From Spirochaetaceae bacterium (GTDB taxonomy: Bacteria; Spirochaetota; Spirochaetia; SZUA-6; Bin103): a DNA stretch of 64,000 nucleotides. The stretch is taken from positions 62,001 through 126,000 of the forward strand of contig JAPPNY010000210.1 of assembly GCA_028818385.1 (NCBI GenBank). The letters are read 5' to 3'. The translations under genes were made by a program, and so were the position numbers. The notes beneath the pieces were generated by a model, which saw only the letters and a list, made by a program, of their open reading frames with translations, was not told the origin of the DNA and did no database searches. Every line of letters begins with the position of its first letter. Within the stretch, counting starts at the first letter, position 1. Of the stretch, positions 36,523 to 44,644 are shown piece by piece.

Positions 36523-37364
36523 CCCTTGACCGATCCGGCCATCAGGCCGCGCACGAAGTAGCGCTGCAGCGCGAAGAAGACGGCCAGGGGCATCACGATG
36601 GTCACGAACGCCCCGGAGGTTAGCACGTGCCAGTCCTGCCCGCGGGAACCCACCAGCTCGGCGAGCCGGGTGGTGACCAGCGCCAGCTCCGCCTTGGTGC
36701 CCAGGAACACCAGCGCGACGAGCAGGTCGTTCCACACCCAGAGGAACTGGAAGATCGCGAAGGACGCGACTACCGGGGTGGCCAGCGGCAGCACCAGCCG
36801 CGTGAAGGTGATCCACGGCGTGGCGCCGTCGGTGTGCGCCGACTCGATGATCTCGCCGGAGATGGACGTGGCGATGTACCCGTACAGCAGGTAGGTGGCC
36901 AGCGGCAGGCCGAAGCCGGTGTGCGCGAGCCAGATGCCCAGGAAGGTGCCGTTCAGCCGCAGGCCGGTGTAGAGCCGCAGCACCGGGATCAGCGCCATCT
37001 GCAGCGGTACGATCAGCAGGCTGACGATGAGGATGAAGATCAGGTGGCGGCCCGGAAAGTCCATCCACGCGATCGCGTAGGCGGCGAACGCCGCGATCGT
37101 GATCGGGATCACCGTGGACGGGATCGTCACCAGCAGGCTGTTCAGGAAGGCGTTGCCCATGTTGTCGGCCAGGATGACGCGCTCGTAGTTGCCCAGGGTC
37201 CACTGTCCGGATGCGAACGGCCTGGCGAAAGCCGTCCACCAGCCGCTGTTCAGGATGGCGTCCTCGGAGCGAAACGAGCTCACCAGCAACCCCAGCGTCG
37301 GGGCCGTCCAGATGATCACCAGCGCCCCCACGAATAGCCAGATGAACAGCTTGCCGGCCTTCAT
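36519..37364 (-). CDS. Carbohydrate ABC transporter permease, MalG type
   Basis: This 281-residue inner-membrane protein has six segments. The EAA loop reads GEIIESAHTDGATPWITFTR and the C-terminus FVRGLMAGSVKG is typical of MalG-type permeases (alpha-glucoside-like family). Start and stop both overlap neighbours by four bases (ATGA), indicating tight coupling with the MalF-type gene and the dehydrogenase. Confidence 0.92.
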   Translation of the reverse strand: MKAGKLFIWLFVGALVIIWTAPTLGLLVSSFRSEDAILNSGWWTAFARPFASGQWTLGNYERVILADNMGNAFLNSLLVTIPSTVIPITIAAFAAYAIAWMDFPGRHLIFILIVSLLIVPLQMALIPVLRLYTGLRLNGTFLGIWLAHTGFGLPLATYLLYGYIATSISGEIIESAHTDGATPWITFTRLVLPLATPVVASFAIFQFLWVWNDLLVALVFLGTKAELALVTTRLAELVGSRGQDWHVLTSGAFVTIVMPLAVFFALQRYFVRGLMAGSVKG

Positions 37365-38473
37365 GCCGATTCCCTCCGCATGCGCCGGACGGTCCGCATC
37401 ATGAACGGGACGACGATGATGAACAGCAGCACCGCGAGCGCGCTGCCGCGGCCGAAGTCGAAGAAGCGGAACGCCTCGGCGTACATGCGCGACGCCACCA
37501 CGTCGGTGTCGAAGTTGCCGCTGGTCATGACGAACACGACGTCGAAGACCTTCAGCACCAGGAACAGGATGGTGGTGGACACCGTCAGCACCGTGGCCCT
37601 GATGCGCGGGATGGTGATGCGGAAGAAGACCCTGACCTCGCCCGCGCCGTCGATGCGCGCGGCCTCCAGGAGCTCCTGGGGAACGCCCTTGACCGCGGCG
37701 GACAGGATCACCATGGCGAACCCGGTCTGCAGCCAGATCATGATGAATATCAGGAACAGGTTGTTGATCCACGGGATGCCGATCGCGTTCCAGGGGATCT
37801 GCGTCAGCCATGCCTGCGGCTCGCCGCCGAGCGCGGTGAAGATGGCGTTGAGCAGTCCGACCTGGTCGTAGCCGGCCGGCTGGAAGTAGTAGACGAAGCG
37901 CCAGATGACGCTGGCGCCGACGAACGAGATGGCCATGGGCAGGAAGATCAGCGCCTTGATGACGCGCTCGACGACCCGCCCGAGGCGGTCGATCAGGACC
38001 GCGATCAAGAGCCCCAGCACGACCGAGAAGAACGGCACCAGCAGCACCCAGAGCAGGGTGTTGCGGAGCACCAGCAGCATCTCGGGGTCCGTGATGATGA
38101 AGGCGTAGTTCGCGAGCCCGACGAACACCTGCGAGGTGCGGTCGAAGAAGCTGATCCAGATCGTGCGCACCGCCGGAAAGACGATGTAGATGCACAGGAT
38201 CAGGATGGCGGGGCCGACGAACAGCCAGGGCCGGGCCGCCTCGCGCAGGCGGCGCGGCAGGGCTTCGACCACGCCGTTGCCGGCGTAGAACAGCCCCCAG
38301 ACGCCGCCGATGCCGATGATCAGCGCGATCATGGCGATAAGCGCCTTCGGCGCCCGGCTGTCCCGCATGAACAGGAACGCCAGGAACAGGAGCGCCGCGA
38401 CGGCCGTGAACAGCCCGGCTGCGCGGAGCAGCGCGGGGAGCGCGGTCCGTTCGGGGCGTGTGCCTTCGGTCAT
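37361..38473 (-). CDS. ABC transporter permease, MalF type
   Basis: The 370-residue permease has two additional N-terminal membrane segments (residues ~15-65) before the six-segment core. The EAA loop is QELLEAARIDGAGEVRVFFR. It forms the channel with the MalG-type subunit. It is separated from the binding-protein gene by 75 bases containing two hairpins. Confidence 0.92.
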   Translation of the reverse strand: MTEGTRPERTALPALLRAAGLFTAVAALLFLAFLFMRDSRAPKALIAMIALIIGIGGVWGLFYAGNGVVEALPRRLREAARPWLFVGPAILILCIYIVFPAVRTIWISFFDRTSQVFVGLANYAFIITDPEMLLVLRNTLLWVLLVPFFSVVLGLLIAVLIDRLGRVVERVIKALIFLPMAISFVGASVIWRFVYYFQPAGYDQVGLLNAIFTALGGEPQAWLTQIPWNAIGIPWINNLFLIFIMIWLQTGFAMVILSAAVKGVPQELLEAARIDGAGEVRVFFRITIPRIRATVLTVSTTILFLVLKVFDVVFVMTSGNFDTDVVASRMYAEAFRFFDFGRGSALAVLLFIIVVPFMMRTVRRMRRESA

Positions 38474-38490
38474 CGTGGCGCGTGCGCGGC

Positions 38491-38525
38491 GCGCCGGCCG
38501 CGGGCGGTCAACCCACGGCCGGCGC
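38491..38525 (-). promoter_or_regulatory. Intercistronic hairpin between binding protein and permease
   Basis: A perfect 10-bp stem (GCGCCGGCCG) with a 15-base loop is followed at once by a second 6-bp stem (CCGCAG/CTGCGG, 38525-38542). Both lie between the binding-protein stop (38549) and the permease start (38473). There is no U-tract. It parallels the hairpin at 5632-5659 and probably adjusts the binding-protein to permease ratio. Confidence 0.55.
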
Positions 38526-38548
38526 CGCAGCGCCTGCTGCGGTTCAGG

Positions 38549-39877
38549 TCAGCGCGGGAACGATGCGTCGATCTTCGCGAGCACGGAGCCCAGCTCCTCG
38601 CCGCTGATGTAGTCGACCATGCCGGTCCAGAAGGTGCCGGCGCCGACCGCTCCCGGCATCAGGTCCGATCCGTCGAAGCGGAAGGTGTCGGCGTTTTGGA
38701 TGATCTCCGCCGCCTTCTGATCGACGTAGGAGCCGTGCCACTCGATCTTCGCGTCCTTGTGTGGCGCCACGAAGCCGCCGAAGCCGGCCCATACGCGGGT
38801 GGACTCGCCCGACGCCAGCCAGCGCATGACCGCAAGGGTCGCCGGGTCGTCGTTGAAGGCGCTCAGGATGTCGCCGGCGCCGAGCGCGGGGCGTCCTTCC
38901 TCGTCGTCGATCGGCGGCAGGTAGAAGACGTCGATGACGTCGCCGATCTGCTCCTGCGCGCTCTCCGGCAGGAAGCCGGCGATGAAGGTGGCCTGCCGGT
39001 GCATCAGGGCGCGCGGCGGGTCCGTCACCAGCGGCGTGGCCGCGTCGCCGAACGGCACCGTCAGGATCGCGCTGCGGCCGCCCAGGACGAAGTCGTCGCG
39101 GAACCAGATGTCGCCCATGATCTCGACCGCCCGCCGCACCTCGGGCGAGTCGAACGGCAGCTCGCCGCGGGTCCAGGCGTCGTACTGCTCGGGCGTGGCC
39201 GTGCGCAGCAGGATGTCCTCGATCCAGTCGGTGGCGACCCAGCCGGTCGCGCCGGAGCTCTCGATGCCGATCGACCACGGAACGTGGCCGTCTGCGACCA
39301 TCTGCTCGGAGAGCGCGACCAGCTCGTCCCAGGTCTCCGGGATCTCGTAGCCTTCGGCCTCGAACACCGGCTTGGCGTACCAGACCAGGCTCTTCAGCGA
39401 CGCGCGGTACCAGACGCCGGCGATGGTGTCGTCGACGCGTGACAGGTCGATCCAGGCGTCGGAGTACTGCTGCTGCAGGTAGTCCATGCTGAACGATTCG
39501 GAAAGGTCGACGATGAACCCGCGCCGCACCATGTCGGCCATCAGACCGGGCTGCGGGAACGCCGCGATGTCGGGCGGATCGCCGCCCTCGGCGCGGATCA
39601 CGACGAGGGACTCGAAGTCGCCGGATCCCTCGTAGACGATGTCGATGCCGGTCTGCTCCTCGAACGGCGCCATGCTGGCGTCGAAGCGCTCTGCGTCGAC
39701 GTCGACGAAGGCGCCGAACACGTTGACCGTGGACCCGGACAGGTCCTGGCCGTCGGTCCAGGGGTTGTCGGCGGCGGCGGACGCCGTCGAGGTTTCCTCC
39801 TCGCCGGTGGCGAACAGCGGCGCTGCTGCGAGGGCGCAGAGCGTCGCCAGGATGAGCAACGTGCGTGCTCGATTCAT
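38549..39877 (-). CDS. Extracellular solute-binding protein, family 1
   Basis: The 442-residue periplasmic binding protein has a Sec signal peptide (residues 1-24, ending PLFATG), then an acidic GEEE linker without a lipobox. EEQTGIDIVYEGSGDFESLV and GGDPPDIAAFPQPG mark the SBP family 1 fold of the alpha-glucoside branch. GAGGAGG stands seven bases upstream of the ATG. It is the first gene of the second importer operon. Confidence 0.93.
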   Translation of the reverse strand: MNRARTLLILATLCALAAAPLFATGEEETSTASAAADNPWTDGQDLSGSTVNVFGAFVDVDAERFDASMAPFEEQTGIDIVYEGSGDFESLVVIRAEGGDPPDIAAFPQPGLMADMVRRGFIVDLSESFSMDYLQQQYSDAWIDLSRVDDTIAGVWYRASLKSLVWYAKPVFEAEGYEIPETWDELVALSEQMVADGHVPWSIGIESSGATGWVATDWIEDILLRTATPEQYDAWTRGELPFDSPEVRRAVEIMGDIWFRDDFVLGGRSAILTVPFGDAATPLVTDPPRALMHRQATFIAGFLPESAQEQIGDVIDVFYLPPIDDEEGRPALGAGDILSAFNDDPATLAVMRWLASGESTRVWAGFGGFVAPHKDAKIEWHGSYVDQKAAEIIQNADTFRFDGSDLMPGAVGAGTFWTGMVDYISGEELGSVLAKIDASFPR

Positions 39878-39910
39878 GTGTGTTCCTCCTCGATAGACAC
39901 TGCTACCGAA

Positions 39911-39938
39911 AATGTCTAGAGCGCCCGTCCACTGTCAA
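39911..39938 (-). promoter_or_regulatory. Candidate promoter of second importer operon
   Basis: A perfect -35 box TTGACA (39933-39938, minus strand) is followed after 16 bases by GACATT, a weak -10 (three of six). It lies 34-61 bases upstream of the binding-protein ATG. Confidence 0.35.
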
Positions 39939-39974
39939 ATCGACGCGCTCACGGCGTCGCGTTCGGATCGCGGT

Positions 39975-40349
39975 CTACCAGGTGACGTAGTAGGGCGACG
40001 GCCCGAGGCGCTGGAGGTGGAGGGGCAGCAGCTCGTTCGGCAGTCCGTGGAGACGGTTCACGGCAAGCCTGGAGCAGATCACGCTGTTGCGGTATTTCCT
40101 CGCCTGCTTCAGGTCGGTCGATCGGACCTGCCCCGTCCACTTCACCTCGATCGGCCGGAACGTCGAACCCTCGACGATGGCGATGTCGACCTCTCCGTCT
40201 CCCTTGATGTAGTAGGTGGGGTGCATGCGGTGGTGATGAACGGCGGCGCATGCCTCGGCCAGCTTGCCGGCCTATTCCGGGTCGGCCACGACGGGCTCGA
40301 CCTGAGCGGCAAACGGATCCTGGATGTAGGTCACTTCGTCCACCAGCAG
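39975..40349 (-). pseudogene. Remnant of AAA ATPase/DUF4143 protein
   Basis: The frame contains a Walker-B-like strand LLVDEVTYI, then an in-frame TAG (40273-40275 region) and the C-terminal restriction-like part of DUF4143 proteins: TYYIKGDGEVDIAIVEG and FRPIEVKWTGQ. A stop also lies directly before the Walker B strand. The region between Walker B and the C-terminal domain is missing, about 200 residues compared with a complete family member such as the one at 46026-47309. The start and P-loop are absent. This is a decayed gene. Confidence 0.65.
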
Positions 40350-40483
40350 TTACGCCGGCTGGCTGGAAAACCGGTCCGGCGTGATCCGGCCGATTTACAT
40401 GATGGTCATTATGCAAATTCGCACAATGGCCGTTGAGCAAACCCTGAGACCGGAGAGTCGAGGCAGCCTGGCGACTGGTTGGG

Positions 40484-41131
40484 CTACGGCGCCGGTGCCG
40501 CGTGCTCCCAGAGATGCAGCAGATCGGCGGAGGTGGTCAGGTCCAGGCCGATGGCCCGGAACTGCCGCAGCGCGGCCCTGTGGCCGTCGGGGCGGGGGGA
40601 GCGCAGGCAGTCTTCGACCATCACCAGGTAGTAGTCGAGGCCGTTGCCGTCCCAGGCGGTCGCCTCCACGCACCAGTCGGTCGAGCAGCCGGTCACCACC
40701 ACGGTCTCGCGTTGCAGGGTGCGCAGCAACAGATCGAAGTCCGTGCCCTTGAAAGCGCTGCCACGGTCCTTGGGAATCACGACGTCGCCCGGTGCAGGTT
40801 CCAGGCGAGGATGCACGCGCATGCGGTCCGCGGCCGGCTCGAAACGAGTCCGGAGCTCGTCGGCCGGATGGCCCAGGTTGATCAGCGCGCGCAGGTAGGC
40901 GGCCGAGAAGTTGCGCAGGCCCGGGCCCCGGAAGTTGTAGAAGAAGAACACCGGCACGCCGGCAGCGCGCGCCGCCTGCGTGAGCCGCTTCACCCGCTCC
41001 AGGATGGCGCGGTCGGCCCCGTCGTCCCACATCGACGAGTTCTCGATGTCGATCACGGCCAGCGCCGCGCGGTCCGGATCGACCACCTCGGCCAGGGTCT
41101 CGCAGACCCGTTTCCCGTCTATCGTCAGCAT
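40484..41131 (-). CDS. Isochorismatase-like cysteine hydrolase
   Basis: The 215-residue protein has the triad D28 (AVIDIENSS), K121 (VIPKDRGSAF) and C154 (GCSTDWCVEAT). The family hydrolyses amides and vinyl ethers, including nicotinamide, N-carbamoylsarcosine and ureidoacrylate. It is divergent from a DapA-family gene, with about 85 bases between starts. The substrate is unknown. Confidence 0.88.
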   Translation of the reverse strand: MLTIDGKRVCETLAEVVDPDRAALAVIDIENSSMWDDGADRAILERVKRLTQAARAAGVPVFFFYNFRGPGLRNFSAAYLRALINLGHPADELRTRFEPAADRMRVHPRLEPAPGDVVIPKDRGSAFKGTDFDLLLRTLQRETVVVTGCSTDWCVEATAWDGNGLDYYLVMVEDCLRSPRPDGHRAALRQFRAIGLDLTTSADLLHLWEHAAPAP

Positions 41132-41200
41132 GACCCGTGCTCCATGACCGGCAACGATAGCGCGCCGGCGCCGGCCGTCAACGCGCGGCCGGTCATGGAG

Positions 41201-41206
41201 TATGCT
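41201..41206 (+). promoter_or_regulatory. -10-like hexamer before DapA-family gene
   Basis: TATGCT lies nine bases before ATG 41216 without a Shine-Dalgarno sequence, as expected for a leaderless or near-leaderless mRNA. A longer reading frame would start at ATG 41195, upstream of the hexamer. Confidence 0.28.
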
Positions 41207-41215
41207 CTGTCCGCC

Positions 41216-42124
41216 ATGGACCGGGCACGCTTCGAGCACCACTTCACCGGACCGCTCGCCTCGATCAACACGCCGTTCCGATCGGACGGCGCCATCGACT
41301 ACGACGGCCTGCGCCGGTTCGTCGACGCCGCCATCGCCGGCGGCGCGCGCACGGTGCTGTTCACGCCGGGCGACAGCCTCTACGCGGTGCTGTCGGAACA
41401 GGAGATCGCCGATCTGACCAGGGTCACGCGCGAGCACGTCGGCAGCCGGGCGATGTTCCTGGCCGCGGCGGCGCCCTGGTGGCAGGACCAGGCCGTGGCG
41501 TTCGCCCGCTACGCGGCCGAGGTCGGCGCCGACGGCGTGCTGGCCTCTCCGCCGTACCGGGGCGTCAGCGTGCGCGACTGCGCCGATTACTTCCTGGCCG
41601 TCTCCCGCGAACTGCCGACGGTGATCCTGAGCGCCACGCTGGCGCCGCTCGGACTCGGCGGCGCGCTGGAGGCGGTGCGGATGCTGGTGGCCGAAGGCGA
41701 CCGCATCGTCGGTTTCAAGGAGGACTACGGCCCCGAGTTCGCGCGGCCGGCCTGCCTGCTGTCGCAGGGCACGTGGAGCAACTTCGCCGGCGGCCAGAAG
41801 CAGACCCACCTGGACATGCATCCCTACGGGTGCGCCGGCTACATGTCCGTGCTGGTGGTCTTCAAGCCGGAGATCAGCCGCGCCTACTGGAACGCGATCG
41901 AGGGCGGCGATCTGGTGGCCGCGGCAGCGATCATCCGCGACTACGACATGCCGATGTTCGACCTGCTGGCAGCCGCCTCGCCGGCCGGCAGCGACGCCGC
42001 ACAGCACGCCATGATGGAGCTGGCCGGCATCTCCGGCCGCTGGCGCCGGCCGCCGCTGTCCGACTACACCGACGAGGAGCTGGAGCGGCTGCGCGCCGGG
42101 CTGCGGGAGCTGTCGCTGCTGTGA
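41216..42124 (+). CDS. Divergent DapA-family protein
   Basis: The 302-residue barrel has the Schiff-base Lys K168 in IVGFKEDYG and the family opening FTGPLASINTPF. Two normal features are changed: the phosphate loop reads FTPGDSLY instead of G-T-T-G-E, and the strand that should carry the catalytic Tyr reads VILSATLAP. It may therefore be a lyase with altered chemistry rather than a standard synthase or aldolase. ATG 41216 is preferred; ATG 41195 is possible. A sialidase-fold gene follows after 22 bases. Confidence 0.8.
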   Translation: MDRARFEHHFTGPLASINTPFRSDGAIDYDGLRRFVDAAIAGGARTVLFTPGDSLYAVLSEQEIADLTRVTREHVGSRAMFLAAAAPWWQDQAVAFARYAAEVGADGVLASPPYRGVSVRDCADYFLAVSRELPTVILSATLAPLGLGGALEAVRMLVAEGDRIVGFKEDYGPEFARPACLLSQGTWSNFAGGQKQTHLDMHPYGCAGYMSVLVVFKPEISRAYWNAIEGGDLVAAAAIIRDYDMPMFDLLAAASPAGSDAAQHAMMELAGISGRWRRPPLSDYTDEELERLRAGLRELSLL

Positions 42125-42146
42125 GCCGAAGGGGGAGGGAACGCTG

Positions 42147-43256
42147 ATGCGCATCCTGGACACGGGGCTGGTCTACGCCAATCCCAAGCCGCACCTGCAC
42201 ACCAGGCACGCCTTCCACCCGACGCTGGTCGACCTTGGCGGCGGGGAGCTGCTGTGCGGCTACGACGTGGGGCGCGCGGTGGAGGGTCTGGACTACCGCA
42301 CCTACCTGGCCCGGTCTCGGGACGGGGGCGCCACCTGGGAACCGGAGGGGCCGTTGCTCCCCGACCGCTGGGCGGACGGCTACACCCACTCGGTCAGGCT
42401 GAGCGCCGCCGCCGGCGGCCTGGTCGGCTTCGGTGCGCTTCACCGGCGCGACGATCCCGCCGAAGGGATCGTCAACCACGCCACGCTGGGCATGGTGCCG
42501 ATGAGCCTGATCCTGGCCCGATCCGATGACGACGGAGCGAGCTGGAGCGACCCGGAGATCATCGACACCCCGCTGATCGGCCCCGCGTTCGAGATCTGCC
42601 ACGCGATAGTGGAACTGCCTGACGGGCGCTGGCTGGCGCCCACGGCGACGTGGGCCGGCTGGGACGGGGAACGTCCCGAGGGCCGCAAGACCGTGGTCCT
42701 GGAGAGCGACGACGCCGGGCGCACGTGGCCGCGGTACGCGGTGATGTTCGACGGAACCGCCGAGGGCGTCGAGCACTGGGAAGTGTCGGTGGTGCCGTTG
42801 GGCGGCGACCGGGTGCTGGCGGTGAGCTGGGTGTGCCACACGGAGTCCGGCTCCCACTGGCCGAACCGATACGCGCTGAGCGGCGACGGCGGGCGCAGCT
42901 TCGGGCCGCCGGCCGAGCTGGGCCTGCGCGGGCAGACCTGCAAGGCGCTGGCGCTGAGCGACGGCCGGGTGCTGTTCGTCTACCGCCGCATCGACCCCCC
43001 GGGGCTGTGGGCGGTGCCGGGCACCCTGAACGGCGGCGGCTGGCGGTATGGGGAGCATCTCCTGCTCTGGAACGGCGGCTTGGCCGATTCGGGAATGACC
43101 GGCGCCGGCGGCGCCTCGGACGAGCTGGCGGCGCTGAAGTTCGGCTTCCCGCAGATGATCGAGCGTGACGGAGGCGAGGTGCTGGTGGCGTTCTGGTGCT
43201 TCGAGGACTGGTCGACCCGCATCCGCTGGATCAGGCTGGACGTTTCGCCGAACTGA
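42147..43256 (+). CDS. Sialidase-fold (BNR) protein
   Basis: The 369-residue propeller has Asp-box-like repeats SRDGGATW, SDDDGASW, SDDAGRTW and SGDGGRSF. There is no signal peptide. It follows the divergent DapA-family gene, with GGGAGGGAACGC before the ATG. A DapA-type lyase beside a sialidase-like protein recalls sialic-acid pathways, but the lyase lacks key residues, so another nonulosonate or acidic sugar is possible. Confidence 0.8.
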   Translation: MRILDTGLVYANPKPHLHTRHAFHPTLVDLGGGELLCGYDVGRAVEGLDYRTYLARSRDGGATWEPEGPLLPDRWADGYTHSVRLSAAAGGLVGFGALHRRDDPAEGIVNHATLGMVPMSLILARSDDDGASWSDPEIIDTPLIGPAFEICHAIVELPDGRWLAPTATWAGWDGERPEGRKTVVLESDDAGRTWPRYAVMFDGTAEGVEHWEVSVVPLGGDRVLAVSWVCHTESGSHWPNRYALSGDGGRSFGPPAELGLRGQTCKALALSDGRVLFVYRRIDPPGLWAVPGTLNGGGWRYGEHLLLWNGGLADSGMTGAGGASDELAALKFGFPQMIERDGGEVLVAFWCFEDWSTRIRWIRLDVSPN

Positions 43257-43304
43257 CCCGGCGGGACCTGCACGGCAGGATGGCGCCGATACATTCGACG
43301 ACCG

Positions 43305-43679
43305 TTATGCAGTGGTCGCGAGGTCGTACTCGGGCACGAGGACCTCGGCCGGTATTCCCCACGCGGCGGACAGAGTCCGGATCATCGCCAGCGTGAGCGG
43401 ACGGCGACGATTGAGGACCTCGGACGCGTGTGACTGCGACCCGATCAGGTCGGCGAAGTCTTTTTGCCGGAGTCCACGCGCCTGCATCACGTGCTCGAGT
43501 GCCGAAATGGGGTCAGGCGCCTCTATCGTCCAGTGCTTGGTTTCGTAAGCCTCCACAAGAGTAACGAGCACATCGAGTTCGTCGCTCTCCGGAGTGCCGG
43601 GCGACGTGCCCATGAGTCTGTCGATGGCGTTCAAAGCCACGTCGTAATCGAATTCGTTCTTGATCGGCCTTATATCCAT
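43305..43679 (-). CDS. higA: HigA-type antitoxin (second gene of HigBA)
   Basis: The 124-residue protein has an N-terminal toxin-binding part (DIRPIKNEFDYDVALNAIDRLMG) and a C-terminal XRE helix-turn-helix (QKDFADLIGSQSHASEVLNRRRPLTLAMI). ATG 43679 is chosen because AAGGAG lies six bases upstream. It follows the toxin gene after ten bases. It should neutralise HigB and repress the operon through the palindrome at 44000-44016. Confidence 0.9.
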   Translation of the reverse strand: MDIRPIKNEFDYDVALNAIDRLMGTSPGTPESDELDVLVTLVEAYETKHWTIEAPDPISALEHVMQARGLRQKDFADLIGSQSHASEVLNRRRPLTLAMIRTLSAAWGIPAEVLVPEYDLATTA

Positions 43680-43689
43680 ATCGAACTCC

Positions 43690-43983
43690 TTACACGTGGG
43701 CGGCACTCACGCGATCGTACTCGGCGTGGGTTCCCACGAACCGAACGAACCCGAGTCGACTCGCGTAGTCGAACCGAACGATAAGCCGGTACCGGTTCCC
43801 CCCAATGTTGAACACGGTCCGGTCATTCCCGACGATGCTGGCGTTTCTGTACATCTGCTTCACGTCCGTCGGGGACGACCAGTCGGCTTTCGACGCGATC
43901 GCGTACCAGGACTTCAGCGGCTGTTCCGCTCTGGGTTCCTGCTCCCAATACTCTCGCAATGTCCGCTTGGCAATGATGCGCAC
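43690..43983 (-). CDS. higB: HigB-type mRNA interferase toxin
   Basis: The 97-residue protein is a full-length HigB-2-type RelE-fold toxin: RIIAKRTLREYWEQ, AEQPLKSWYAIASKADWSSPTDVKQMYRNASIVGN, RTVFNIGGNRYRLIVRFDY and RFVGTHAEYDRV. It cleaves ribosome-bound mRNA. The GTG start lies seven bases from a -10-like TATCCA, so its mRNA may be leaderless. Confidence 0.93.
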   Translation of the reverse strand: MRIIAKRTLREYWEQEPRAEQPLKSWYAIASKADWSSPTDVKQMYRNASIVGNDRTVFNIGGNRYRLIVRFDYASRLGFVRFVGTHAEYDRVSAAHV

Positions 43984-43990
43984 CGAGACA

Positions 43991-44020
43991 TGGATATGGC
44001 ATCCCGATTCGGGATGTCAA
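43991..44020 (-). promoter_or_regulatory. higBA promoter with palindromic operator
   Basis: On the minus strand TTGACA (44015-44020) and TATCCA (43991-43996) are separated by 18 bases. A palindrome with perfect 8-base arms CATCCCGA/TCGGGATG around one central base (44000-44016) fills the spacer. This is the expected position for HigA autorepression. Confidence 0.6.
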
Positions 44021-44056
44021 GGACGACCTGCGGAGGACAAGGAGTGAGGCGTCCGC

Positions 44057-44644
44057 TCAGTCTTCCATTGCCCCGCCGTCGGTGAGGGTGTGCCAGAACA
44101 CGATGTCGGCCTGGTGCACGATGCTCACGTGCAGGGAGCGCTGCACCAGCTCGCCCTCGCCGGAGTGGCAGCCGGCGGCGTGGCAGACCTCCTCGGGGAG
44201 CCCGACGGTCAGGCAGACGTGGACGCCGTACAGGGTGTGGCGGAGCGCCGGCCGGCCGGTCGCGACGGTATCGGCGCGCCAGCGGCGCTGGTTGTCGGGG
44301 TCGAACTCGAACGGCTTGCCCACGTCGTGGCAGAGGGCGCACGCCGCGAGCAGGTCGCGGTCGATCGGCAGCTCCGGGAAGCGGCCCTTCATCTCGTCGC
44401 CCATCGCCAGCGCGAGGCGGGTGACCCCGCGGATGTGGTCGAGCTGGGTGCCCCGCTTCATGCGCGGCGAGTCCGGCACACCCGAGCCGCGGATCTGGTC
44501 GATGGCAGTGAACGAGCTGTGAGCGAGCGCATACGCCCAGGCGCGCGCCACCTTGTCGCGCAGGCCGGCGTCGGTGATCTCGGCGAGCTCCGGCAGGCTG
44601 GCCGTCACGGTCTCAAGGAGAGCGGCGTCCTGTGTGGCACTCAT
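44057..44644 (-). CDS. HD-domain phosphohydrolase
   Basis: This 195-residue HD-superfamily protein has TQLDHIRGVTRLALAM (first His), CALCHDVGKPFEFD (H-D metal pair), HTLYGVHVCLTVG and a late Asp in VHQADIVFW. Members hydrolyse phosphomonoesters or nucleotides; some small HD oxygenases cleave diols. The ATG overlaps the stop of the PhyH-like gene (ATGA), so the two are coupled, which supports action on the dioxygenase product. Confidence 0.82.
   Translation of the reverse strand: MSATQDAALLETVTASLPELAEITDAGLRDKVARAWAYALAHSSFTAIDQIRGSGVPDSPRMKRGTQLDHIRGVTRLALAMGDEMKGRFPELPIDRDLLAACALCHDVGKPFEFDPDNQRRWRADTVATGRPALRHTLYGVHVCLTVGLPEEVCHAAGCHSGEGELVQRSLHVSIVHQADIVFWHTLTDGGAMED

Noticed and set aside
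43257..43304. Short hairpin between convergent sialidase-fold and higA genes
   Set aside because: The stem is only five base pairs (CCTGC/GCAGG) with no U-tract; it is too weak to call a terminator.
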